Assembly (NCBI RefSeq): GCF_019059575.1
Contig: NW_024883018.1
Location: forward strand, 1 to 64,000
From: Amphibalanus amphitrite
Taxonomy: Eukaryota > Arthropoda > Thecostraca > Balanomorpha > Balanidae
Reading direction: 5' to 3'
Length of the DNA stretch: 64,000 nt
The notes under the pieces are model-generated. The model saw nothing but the letters and a program-made list of their open reading frames with translations. It was not told where the DNA came from and ran no database searches. Position 1 is the first letter of the stretch, and each line of letters starts with the position of its first letter. Of this stretch, positions 47,801 through 56,662 are shown one piece after another. Both the position numbers and the translations under genes were made by a program.

Positions 47801-50800
47801 ACTCATGTCGAGGAGCAGGACCAGCCCAACTCACAACTGCTAAAATTCGACACTACATAGGCGATAAACCACGCCACTCAATGCGACCTTTTCGTGGTCC
47901 GGTCCACTCCCCTGGGCCCGGTCCGACTCCATTCAGCACGCGGCTCTGCCGTATAAATGCAAAACCCATTATGTTCGGGTGACCTCTGACCTGAGGTAAT
48001 GGCCTCTGACCCGACATAATGTTTTTTGCCTTTGCACGGCAGGGCTGCCGAGCGCTGTTTCTGCCGTCACCGGCGTAGAGGCTGGTGAATGCCCAGCACG
48101 TCTCAGCACGTCTCATAGCACGTGAGTGTTCAATGCGACTTGTGAAAGCTTTCACTGGCAATAGCGGCAGGCGACAGGGCCTAAACAGATGCTGATTGCA
48201 TTTGTCGGAGCGCATTGTTCGGCACTTTTCAATGCGTAATATCTAAAATGATTGTAATTTCAGCAATAGGTGTACGTCCTCAAATGTCAAGTGTGAAGTC
48301 ATAGACCACTAAATATCTGGTATATAGTCATGACTGGTCTATGGTGGAGTCTGGCCTGCTCTTTATGGGCTAGGCCCACTCGTTGAACCGTAAATGTCTG
48401 GATAACCGATATAACCGGTGTCTGTTCATAACAGTTCACTGGTGGCAGGGTATGCATGGCTTCAACTGAAACCAAAACAAAACACGAAGTGTGTGCCCAA
48501 TGTCCATTGTGCGCAGATTACACAGGCCCCGAATAACAACCATTTAATCAAATCCTGACAGCCAAACGATGTCCATTGGGCAGATACCTAGTTTTAGTTG
48601 CATGCAATAATTGCATGAGATTGGCCGAGGCCGAATGGCAAAACAGACTTTTGAGTCAATCTGCACGCCGAGGACTGGCTAATGGTGTTGCATGGAATTC
48701 ATGGTAAATATAGCATCTGACAACTTCGGACAAAATAACGGAATTCAGCAAGACGCATGATTCATTTCTTAACCCGGCAGGCGGTGGGCCTACCAGCCAC
48801 CTTCCGCGCGGTGGGGGGGGGGGGGCACTTTTTGCCCCCCCCCCCGTATCTCCGAAACTACTGGACGGATCCGGAAAATTCAAACGGCGTTCGATAGCCC
48901 TGTCAAATTTGTCGAAGGAAACCAAATTTCATTGACCTCGGGGTCACCGATGACGTCACAGGTCAGGTCAAAGATAAAATGTTTCACCGCACACGGGGCC
49001 CTAGGGAAAGCGCTATAACACCGATTAAAACGCATTTTGTCGAAAATCAGCGATAAGGCGTCAGTTGTCTAGTACATATGTTGCTATTAGAGGTCACTGG
49101 TCATACCAGGTCAGGTCACAGGTCAGGTCACCAAAGGTCACCAAGGGTCACAACATGAGTCCAACTTTACTAAGGTTATGCGATGCATGTTTTATGGCCA
49201 GTTTTTCATTTCCAACTCAATGGTGTTGGTTATAAGACCATCAGGTACGGTTTAGGTCACTTTCTGGTGGAGGTCAGGTCAAGGTCAGGTCAAAAAAAGG
49301 TCAAATTTCAAAGTTGATATTTTTGCATAAAATGGGTATCGATTCGATGCAGCTCGTCACGGGGAGTCTAATGGTGGTCTTTGTTTTGCGCTACGAGGTC
49401 TAGAATTGCTAAAAATTGAGTTTGAAAATTTGACGTCATCAATTTTGAACAGTTTTTTCGCTATAACTTGGCCAAAAAAAGAGGTATCGATCTCAAATTT
49501 GGTATGTAGATAGAAGGCGGTAGGGGCTATCACATATATTCCGGTTTTTTCGAAATTCATAAAACTTTTTGGATTTTTGGCTATTATATTCAAAAAATCT
49601 ATTTTTTGATTTTTTGGGGTCAAAATCCAAAAAATTCGAAAAACCGAAATAGCAGTTTTGTAGCCCTTTTCATTCCACACCTTTTATGTCTGAAACATTT
49701 TTCTGTATCTCTAAAGCTGTAGGCCTGACAGCTCTTCCCGCGAAACTTTTTTTGGGTCGAAAATGGCAAAAATGACGTCACTCTGACGTCATTAGCGGCC
49801 AACCTATCATAGCCTTTGGAAAAATTTTGGTCACCATGTGCGCTAGCTGCTCCCGGGAGGGTACTGAAAGTTTGGTGACGATCGGCGCAGTGGTTCTCGA
49901 GATATATCGAAAAAACTAAAGGGGGGGGGGCAAAAAAATGCCCCCCCCCCCCCCCCACCGCCTGGAAGGTTAAAGCAAAATATGACTTTCTTGTAAAATC
50001 TTCAGTGCATTATCTTTTGATGATTCCAGTCGAGCCGGAACAACGTTTTGGTACAGGGTCGTTCGTTTGCGTTGGCAGGCGTGATGGTTAGAGACTGACA
50101 TTATTTGACTTCCCCTCATGGCATTGCTGCAAATACGAAATGCGAATAAATATCAACAACCCAACAACCGTCTACTAATTTACAATAAAGGAATAAAATG
50201 GGTACGCCAACGCAGTATTGCCATGACTGATGATCTGAGAAGTGGCAACTCCCTCACCCAGTAGGGAAATGTAATAATCTCGTACTCAGTGCTCTACAAT
50301 CAAAGGCACGTTACTAAAGGTCAGTCATCTGAGAAATCCAGCATTGATGGCACGGGCTTTTGCAGGAAATGGAAACCACAGCGGTCTCCATAAAAGACCT
50401 CATAAAAAGACCATAGCACGCTGAGAACGGTTCGTCGATAACCGCTACTACCAGTGCCATCTAGCGACCTACAACGAAACTTCAGCTTGGCTGACCTGAA
50501 GTCAGGTGGCGGTTTGAGCATGTCGACGGTGGTGACTTTCAGCGAGATGGTCTTCAGTTCGGCGAGCAGGTAGAGGTCCATGAAGTACTCCTGGCAGAAC
50601 AGACAGGCGCCCTTCCTTCGGCCGTCGATGGTAGACGCCTGTAGGACACGATTGTCACCGTTAGTAACGAGTGCCTGGTAACGACTGAGTTAGGTACAGA
50701 TAAGTGAGAAAATAGGTACCGAAATGTGTCGTAGAAAATGAAATGTATTTTGTAGATACACGGAAAGCAGCAGCTGTCGATTATATGGCCTTCAGGAAAG

Positions 50801-53800
50801 CCAAAGTGTTATTCACACTAAGTGCATGATAGCACACAAGTGAATAATTCCAACAAGGATATTCATCCAAAATGGCAAAAATATTCAGTCAGCTAGAATA
50901 TACACGATGGAAGGAATCCAGCAGCATCATAAGCGATTGATGTCGCACAAGACCACAGCACGGCACGCAAAAAGAGCCAGATGATCAATGAAAGACGTTC
51001 AACACGTGTACAATACGCACACATGATGCAAATATCAAGCATGCAGTGCCGTTCATATACATGCTAGAAACAACGAAAAATAACCGAGTCCATTTAATAA
51101 AAAAGTCCACAAATATGCAACTGTTTGGCATTTTAAAGCCAAATAAAATAAAACTTGGCTTTACAGTCGCAAACTTTAGACATATTGTATAGATAGTTCG
51201 AAGAACTCCGGTGTTGGAGCTAAATCGGCGTTAAAATAGCCGGTAGCTTGGCGCCGGAGGCTCGATGAAGTTTACGAGACGGCCTTGGTTCACGGCAAGA
51301 CACCCTTTTGTCGGCCGGCGACTTCGATCCCCGTTCTGCCTTTGAAAGTGACAAAGCGAGCGAATAAGGGAGTGAGCAGGAGAGGAAGGGACAAGAGCAA
51401 CGAGGACGAAGTGAGTGTACAGATGGGGGGGAGGGAGAGGTCGTAAGCCAGGTGATGTCTGCCGTAACACATAACAGTTATTGACTAAACGGATAAAAAA
51501 TGCGGTATATCACTGGTTGGCGGGTGGCCTCTAACAAACAACGGTGGCAGTGGGCGATTTAGTATCTTCAGAGGCCAGAGAAAGCCTGACCATGCCTACA
51601 AAAAAGTGTATAGTTTACCAGTAACCTAAACAAACTGGCATCCCAATGGATTGAAGTCCACAGTACCAATTGGAATTCCGATTGCCATTATATAAATAGG
51701 TAAGTAAAAGCATATAGCCGCATTGGCTATGTTGATTTTTTTCATAAACCCTTCGATTTCCATTAGCTAAGCGAGCAATCAGCAGTGTGAATATAAATCA
51801 CCAAATTTGTGACGCGGCGGGCCGTGGGGTGGATACAGCGTCCCACTGAGCCTCCAGACGGCATACCGACGACTAAAGAATAACGACTGTCCATTGCCGG
51901 CGGCTGATGACCCCCTCCCCCGGCCCGCGGCGTGGCGGCGGCCGGACGCAGCCCGTGTTGACTGATGACTGGCGGCCAGATAACCGCGCCGTACGTCGCT
52001 GGCAGCGTGGGGCCGGTAGTCGGGACTCCGACGTGTACTCAGTGTGGGCTGTGTTCGCGGCGTCTACCGGCGGCCGTTCGATAGATCACACGTGCGGCTA
52101 GCGAGACACGTGTGGTCACTGTGTGATGCGTGAGCTCCCGTGCGGTTCGTGATATACGTGTGGTCCGTGAAACAAGTGTGGTTCGTAAGTACGCTCGGTC
52201 CCTGTCAGACACGTAAGCTCTCCTTGAGCTCCGGAGCGGTCTGTGATATACGTGTGGGCCTCAAGACACGTGAAGATTCATTTGGTCTCCTTGAGGCCCG
52301 TGAGCTCCGGTGCGGCTTGTGAGACACGTGTAGCCTCCGTGAGACGCTCGGAGCGTGACAGGTGCGTTCCGCAGGGTCTCCGACAGGCAGACTCATCGAG
52401 ACTCACCCACTGGGTGGGTATCAGTAGCATCGCATCGGCAGAGTTTAACAACTTTCAGTGGCCTCTTGAGCAGGGGTGAGAGGGGGTTAGAATAGGAGGT
52501 ACTGACAACTCCAACTCGAGCCACACTCACACAACCCCAAGCTATATTTGCTACTCAGTCTATAGAAGCGCCATTATGACTGACAAGCTGCTGTGATATG
52601 GGAGATTCATGTGATGTCTGTAGCCAGAACCCAGCACCATACAACAGACTTTGAGCATTTGACCCTGGCAATTATACCTATACCTAACAATGGACACCTG
52701 CAGAAAATGCCTTATAATCATATCATGCCCATGCATTGTGCAATGAGTTAAACATTAACATGCATGTGTCTTGAGAAAAAGCAGAATAAGGAAACATAAA
52801 AATGTTGGTAGTTGGTACTTGATAAATACTTATTAAAATGATAGCTATGCCATGCAATACCTACAATGCAAGATTGCTGAAGCATTTATCAATCCTTAAA
52901 GATATCATGGGAAAAATATGTGACAGAATAATTGAAAATCAACAATATTTTCAAATAAAATGAAATAGGTACCATAGTCACCACTTACTGATTGTCCTCA
53001 ATAATAGTTTTAACTGAAATTAAGATAATCGTAATTGTGAGCCCAAGCCATTGAGGCTTTGGTTATCTGCAGAAATGAAGTGGAATGGTCCTGAGAGGCT
53101 TTCTATAGTCTGGGTTCATAGAAACTATGCAGAGCAGTTTATTTAGCTGCCTTGAAAGATAGCCATTAACTGGTACATGCTTTGGATTGCCAAAAATATT
53201 TTTCAATTTATTAGTCCTGTCTTCCATGCCTGCATCAGATAGATATATAACTAATAACAACTAGGATCTTTTCTGCATCTATTTGGTGTTAGCAAGTTAA
53301 GGCAATAATAGTTTTCCAAGGTCCACTAATTCATTGTAGTGTGAATCATGGTAGATTCAGCCAGACCTGGGCCCTGTTTAAGCATGTCCACAGCCACCAC
53401 AGCTTCCAGTAAAAAAGCAGGTCTTAGCTATCATCCAATCGGCCATCAGGATGGCAAGAACTGTCATTTCTGAGTCGCCTGAATGGCCAGCCAGCTAAGC
53501 CCCGCATTTTGTACTGTGGGAGCCATGGCGGCTGCAGAAACTTGAACAGGTCCCTGGCTGTAGCGTGCTGTGGCAGGGAGCCAGACTTGAGCAGGACTTG
53601 GCAGTCCAAAACCATACCAACTATAGAGGGCTGCGATAAAGACTCTGGGCCAAAACGAACTTGAGCCAAACCAAATTGCTGACTGGGTTCATCCAATCTA
53701 TTGATTAGGTACTTTGCTGAAATCAGTATAAGCTCAGAAAATGTCAGTGATGTGATACCATTACATAAAATGGCCTTTAAACAAACAAGTTACCTTTATG

Positions 53801-53868
53801 ATAAGTTCCACTTCTGGAACATTTCCAGCCTCATTTTCATTTTGACTCTGACCACCCACATCCGCCAT
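29722..53868 (-). CDS. Clic: Chloride intracellular channel (CLIC) protein, complete six-exon gene
   Basis: Joining 53868-53794, 50638-50496, 45604-45442, 35143-34969, 33691-33552 and 29802-29722 gives 258 codons plus stop, with GT/AG at every intron and consistent phases. CLICs are GST-fold proteins that exist as soluble oxidoreductases and can insert into membranes. The thioredoxin-like half spans residues about 19-105 with the glutaredoxin-type C37-L-F-C40 and the putative membrane helix 42-65. The all-helical half spans about 110-230 (FLTGDTLCCFDCELMP, DAFTQSCPADQDIINHYKLQ). The C-terminal extension KMKKHEELETPSFTT is typical of arthropod CLICs. Introns are 3.2, 4.9, 10.3, 1.3 and 3.7 kb and are loaded with transposons. 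Confidence 0.93.
30978..31470 (+). pseudogene. LINE 3' fragment with CTGT tail
   Basis: An open frame 30978-31323 encodes the C-terminal end of a non-LTR retrotransposon RT (RIQKIINFGARIACG, REHVTPALQELAW, RGFLFRASKEWNGV, stop). It is followed by a 3' UTR, AATAAA at 31437 and a CTGT repeat (31445-31470). Different from the LINE at 24.3 kb. Inserted in CLIC intron 5. Confidence 0.75.
31554..32744 (+). mobile_element. TTAA-family element Q1 (1191 bp, TTAT duplication)
   Basis: Ends CCCGCGACCTGGTGGGG (left) and the inverse of CCCGCGCCCTGGTGGGG (right), flanked by TTAT on both sides (31550-31553, 32745-32748). Left hairpin G10-CTATTTTTTG-C7 (31567-31593); right hairpin G7-CAAAAAATAG-C13 (32676-32705), followed by an inner tip copy CACCAGGTCGCG before the outer tip CACCAGGGCGCGGG. 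The interior has TGACGTCA repeats (about 31723-31741) and TGACCT arrays. Non-coding. In CLIC intron 5. Confidence 0.85.
32866..33535. repeat. Minisatellite seeded from the CLIC exon-5 splice donor
   Basis: Eleven copies of the exon-5 3' edge (minus strand AAGCTGCAGCAG|G) start at about 32868, 32933, 32969, 33006, 33044, 33080, 33112, 33147, 33445, 33477 and 33511, mostly with GTCA following, at 32-65 bp spacing. The 32868 copy also repeats the preceding coding bases (ATGATCAACCACTAC). A mariner-like fragment interrupts the array. Confidence 0.9.
33167..33415 (+). pseudogene. Mariner/Tc1-like element fragment
   Basis: TA followed by CAGGGTGTTTCATAAAATG at 33168, typical of IS630/Tc1/mariner ends. 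At 33339-33409 a short frame reads MRCTAPFTQGEAVWAVAEYG, resembling the N-terminal helix-turn-helix of such transposases. Truncated on the right. Confidence 0.45.
33552..33691 (-). CDS. Clic: CLIC exon 5
   Basis: 140 bp, acceptor TTTGCAG|GG, donor CAGCAG|GTCAGT. Finishes G186 and encodes 187-232 (FEIPAEFENLWRYMHHMYLL and the conserved CPADQDI). Its 3' edge has been copied many times into the following intron. Confidence 0.95.
33692..34968. other. CLIC intron 4
   Basis: GC-rich with a C-run at 33936-33948. No nested element with clear ends was seen. Confidence 0.6.
34969..35143 (-). CDS. Clic: CLIC exon 4
   Basis: 175 bp, acceptor CCCACAG|AAA, donor GGCAG|GTACGG. Residues 128-185 plus one base of G186, the central helices of the C-terminal domain (LLSVLRKIDEHL, FLTGDTLCCFDCELMPKL). 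Confidence 0.95.
35357..36524 (+). mobile_element. TTAA-family element Q2 (1168 bp)
   Basis: Flanked by TTAA (35353-35356, 36525-36528). Left tip CCCGCGCCCCGTAGGG, right tip inverse. Hairpins G9-CCGAAACGG-C9 (35370-35396) and G7-CCGATACGG-C11 (36457-36483). The right end has an inner tip copy (CCCTACGGGTGG) before the outer one (CCCTACGGGGCGCGGG). The interior is closely similar to Q1 and Q3, including two TGACGTCA sites about 12 bp apart near 35527-35545. In CLIC intron 3, same orientation as Q1. Confidence 0.9.
36529..37202. other. CLIC intron 3, unassigned
   Basis: No element ends or coding signal recognised. Confidence 0.4.
38615..39612 (+). mobile_element. TTAA-family element Q4 (about 1 kb, left flank disrupted)
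   Basis: Right end GTCGGTGCGCGGG followed by TTAA (39613-39616), with an inner tip copy GTCGGTAC at 39573. Left tip CCCGCGCACCGACGGGG begins at 38615, but TTAA is replaced by GATATCCGCCCC-type sequence copied from the adjacent hairpin. Hairpins G7-CGGATATCCG-C9 and G7-CGGTCATCCG-C9. The interior is rich in AGGTCA. Confidence 0.75.
40180..41270. repeat. About 54-bp minisatellite inside hAT 2
   Basis: About 20 imperfect units built from CAGACCATCAGTCTCAGGGG, CCTCCTCTGACTAGTGTG and AATAGAAGGG. Related shorter-period repeats occupy 38000-38600 and 39620-40170. Confidence 0.85.
42348..43829. other. CLIC intron 3, unassigned; G-rich 13-bp array at 43255-43315
   Basis: A CpG-rich block (42560-43240) with overlapping spurious frames, then a 13-bp tandem array GGTGGGGAGGGAC that could form G-quadruplex. 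No gene. Confidence 0.45.
43830..44495. repeat. Block with five copies of the CAAATTTGA-CAATCGGCCCAG phrase
   Basis: At about 43853, 43980, 44109, 44268 and 44443 a phrase of about 42 bp recurs: CCAAATTTGAGCGCAATCGG, CCCAGCCGTT, then CGAGATCT. Copies alternate with GTGCACGTGC palindromes. A matching phrase is near the ends of the TTAA-family elements. Confidence 0.65.
44511..44540. repeat. (GGGCC)n microsatellite
   Basis: Five to six tandem GGGCC units. Confidence 0.9.
44820..44990. repeat. About 28-bp imperfect tandem repeat
   Basis: Units contain CTACCGTTTGGGTCTGAG with the second half variable. Confidence 0.55.
45442..45604 (-). CDS. Clic: CLIC exon 3
   Basis: 163 bp, acceptor TGTCCACAG|GTCC, donor TACAGC|GTGAGT. 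Finishes R73 and encodes 74-127, with the cis-proline region TLPPILVDNG and NVPGGHNLFVQDKEV. Near-copies of the acceptor lie 40-75 bp upstream. Confidence 0.95.
45605..45700. repeat. Duplicated CLIC exon-3 acceptor region
   Basis: On the minus strand TGTCCACAG|GTC recurs about 40 bp upstream of the true acceptor, and GTCCGCAG|GTCCAACCTGGAC about 75 bp upstream mimics the exon start GTCCAACTTTGAC. Confidence 0.7.
45701..48772. other. CLIC intron 2, unassigned; fold-back at 47937-48055
   Basis: G-runs at 46199-46213 and 46327-46340. A short fold-back with about 40-bp arms (CATTATGTTCGGGT / CCCGACATAATG) is at 47937-48055. No coding signal. Confidence 0.45.
48773..49969 (-). mobile_element. TTAA-family element Q3 (1197 bp)
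   Basis: Flanked by TTAA (48769-48772, 49970-49973) and reversed relative to Q1/Q2. Hairpins G13-CACTTTTTG-C11 (48813-48845) and G10-CAAAAAAATG-C16 (49921-49956). The end at 48773 has outer tip CCCGGCAGGCGGTGG and inner tip CCTTCCGCGCGGTGG; the other end has CCTTCCAGGCGGTGG (inverse). The interior matches Q1/Q2. In CLIC intron 2. Confidence 0.9.
50496..50638 (-). CDS. Clic: CLIC exon 2
   Basis: 143 bp, acceptor CTACAG|GCG, donor TTCAG|GTCAGC. Encodes residues 26-72 plus two bases of R73. Contains the active-site-like GACLFCQEYFM and the helix that inserts into membranes in this family. Confidence 0.95.
50639..53793. other. CLIC intron 1, unassigned; CACGTG-rich imperfect repeat 52080-52380
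   Basis: The 52.1-52.4 kb stretch repeats ACACGTG and GTGCGGTTCGTG in irregular spacing. The rest is AT-rich with no supported frame. Confidence 0.45.
53794..53868 (-). CDS. Clic: CLIC exon 1 (coding part)
   Basis: 25 codons from ATG at 53868 (context GCCATGG on the minus strand) to donor AAG|GTAACTT; phase 0. Acidic, disordered start MADVGGQSQNENEAG followed by VPEVELIIK, the first strand of the thioredoxin-like domain. Confidence 0.9.
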
Positions 53869-55299
53869 GGCTGCAACTAAAAACTTATGGCAGCACAAGT
53901 GTTAACAGTCCTTGCAAAATGTTCACTTAGATCTTCGTGTAAAAATCAAAATACCGAAATTTCAACCAGCGCCTCTGAAATCCACTCTCGCAACACCCGC
54001 CGCCGCGCCCAAAAACTGCTTCGCGCCACTGCCAATAGATCGCCACTTTTGTCGATAAAGTAGTGACCTTGAACATGTGATAGCAAAAACTGTTCTAAAT
54101 GTTTTGTGAGTCGTGCTGATGATGACGTTTAACCAATTAAGTCTTTCGCTAGCAGGAAGCTCTGGTATTTATTGGTTGTTGTGAAAGGATGTTCTTGATT
54201 GTAAGGTTAGTGAGCAGATATATCTTTCTACTCGAGAAAAGGAATATTTTTTTTTACAAAAATATGTGGGCTGAATCGCGAAAGGTAGGCCAACTGTGAT
54301 GATATAATCGATTTTTTTGTTTAAATTGCAGGATGCATTGTGCATTTAAGGCAACTTGATATAGCTTTGTTGTGACTTCTTAGATGTGGTTTCTGGCATT
54401 TCACCACAATTCACAATCTGAATCCAAAAGCACTTCCCTTGTCCACAGACCTGACGGTGAGTTGTGAGGTGGCAGCAACTCTGATGAACCTTCTGAGTGG
54501 CTTCAAATGTGCATGCAAGCTACCACCATAAATTTAGGCATGCGCACACAATACACCTTGGTACCTTCTACTGGTTCCGTCCTGCTGTTTCAGTGCTATA
54601 AGTCTCGTAGTCCCTACCATATTTGTGACGTAAAGTCTTAATCGTTTTCCATTGATGTTGACATGTGTGATATTTTTTAGAATATGACCTGAGTTATATT
54701 TATTAATTTCAGAAGAACGTCTATTTGGGCTGATTGTGTTTTCTGCTTTGTTTGAAGTGTTGTTCTAAATATTTTAGGATTTTGAGTTTTATTCAAACCT
54801 TCAGGGACATATTCATGTAATCCACTACCTATTCAATGTTTTCTTTTTGGTCAGGCAGATAAACCTAATTGGAACCATAATCTCTCTTTATCATACCAGG
54901 TTAAAACTCAGACTATGTCATAGCTAAATATGTCAATCATTTGGTGCATATGACCTCATAAAGAACTTGTTCATGTGTGCTCTTGATTTTTCTCTATCAT
55001 TGTTCTTGATTTGTGCAATGTTTTTTATTAGCAACATTGTATATTGTATATTGTATATATAGTATATTGTATTAGCAACAGTGACAGTACAAGAAGTCAT
55101 CACTTTTAATTATTTCAGTGAATAGGAGATACCTACCTAGGTACCTACCTACTACATACACTCATTGTGTATGTAGTATATACACATACACATAACACAT
55201 ACATATATACACATAATATGCATGCACATACCTGCTACATACTCATTGTGGCAGTGGGTCAGTTCACAGTTTGTGTGTGAATGTTTTCATAAATTTTGA
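53869..55299. other. CLIC 5' UTR/promoter side and AT-rich flank
   Basis: Directly upstream of the CLIC start. A GC patch at 53980-54040 is the best place for the transcription start. AT-rich simple repeats (TATTGTA, about 55030-55070; ACATAC, 55150-55230) follow. No gene. Confidence 0.4.
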
Positions 55300-55304
55300 A
55301 CAAT

Positions 55305-56326
55305 TGATGTGGCCTCCGCCACCACTAGCAATGTCTCGTCACTACTGACACATTGGGAATAAACAACTGGGTCGTTTCTTTCTACATCTATTGTCAGCAG
55401 TGCGTGTGTGGCAGCAGAGAAGTTGGTAACGACCAACTGACCGTAAAAAACCTGTCAATCACACCAGACAGAAAACAATGTAAAATGTTGCCTGAGCGAG
55501 ATTGCGCCACTCTGACTGCATAAATGCACACATACTTGTTCACACCAAGTGCAAGCAATATGAATAAATCTTAGTCAACTCAACATGATGTCTGAAACAA
55601 ATACAAATACGTACGCATAATGCCAGGATTAAATCAGTTTTCCATTAACCAAGGGCGATTAGATTATACACAAACTTAAAGGGACCCTCCCACCTTAACA
55701 TTAGTTTTGAGTTGAGATAGCCAAGTTTGCGGCCAGGCTCAGAAACCACCATTTATCCTGGTCGCAACCCCCGCAGCTTTATGGTGTTCAAGAAATTTCT
55801 TCCCTTTACTTGCAGGGTGGGACCAGCGTGGTCCCTATCTCTTAACCATTGTGGGAATCTGATGACGTCATCAGGCTTTCGAACGTCCGTTTAATGTTTG
55901 ACTAAAACGTTTTGTAGCACGTGGTGGTATATGCTGCTTTGCGCGCAACAAATGCCGCACTTTCAAATAAAGTCGCTAGGAACAGCGGAGATCCCAAAAA
56001 GTAAACAAAAGTAAAAGTATAATATCTTGAAAACCGGTGAATATTTTTCGATGAAATTTGGTAGATATTCGTTTTTGCTCTTTCTGAACCGAGCGACATC
56101 ACTTTCAAGCCAATTCATTAACTTTTTTGAAGGTGGGAGGGTCCCTTTAATCAGCGCACATGACTAGAAAAATAGGAACGTACTCTTTCCAGGTAGGTAC
56201 GCCGAGCAACACAATGTCCAACTTTCTCCAGACGCGTTAGCAGTTCGGGTCACATGCAGCATTCACATGCGGGGGACCCTGCCAGGGGAAAAGGCATGGG
56301 TTAACGACACGTAGAACGCCGCAACA
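55305..56326 (-). repeat. 3' LTR of the BEL/Pao element, interrupted by a TTAA MITE
   Basis: 1022 bp = 551 bp LTR + 467 bp MITE + 4 bp TTAA duplication. Confidence 0.97.
55680..56146 (-). mobile_element. TTAA MITE, 467 bp (copy 2, nested in the LTR)
   Basis: TIRs AGGGACCCTCCCACCTT, TTAA at 55676-55679 and 56147-56150. The empty site is in the sister LTR. About 98% identical to the 4943-5413 copy. Confidence 0.97.
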
Positions 56327-56662
56327 TGGCTCCCCAAATTTGTGTAACACAAATTTCGTGCTATCTCACTCTTACAATCTAGAAACCAAAATTAATCAAT
56401 AGGGGACTTCCCGAGATGCCAAGCTTATTTGGCCTTATGATCTAATGTAACAGCAAATATCGTCCGACGTCCGCACTCTGCGGCACACTGGCGTTTCACA
56501 CGCTCGTCTCGTCTCCGTCACACCGCTAGATGTCGGAGCATCGACCGCACTAGTTCTATTACGGTCGCCGTACGCTGCTACGAGTACCACTAAGGTCACC
56601 GCTCGATCGGTGCCGTCGCCTTTCTCACACATGGCCGAACTTACACATTCGGCACTTGTCAG

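Noticed and set aside
53424-53696. 90-codon minus-strand frame in CLIC intron 1
   Set aside because: No domain and no splice link in phase with CLIC exons.
55676-56150. TA (Tc1/mariner) duplication for the AGGGACCC MITE
   Set aside because: Formally possible from one site, but both copies sit in TTAA, so a 4-bp TTAA duplication is simpler.
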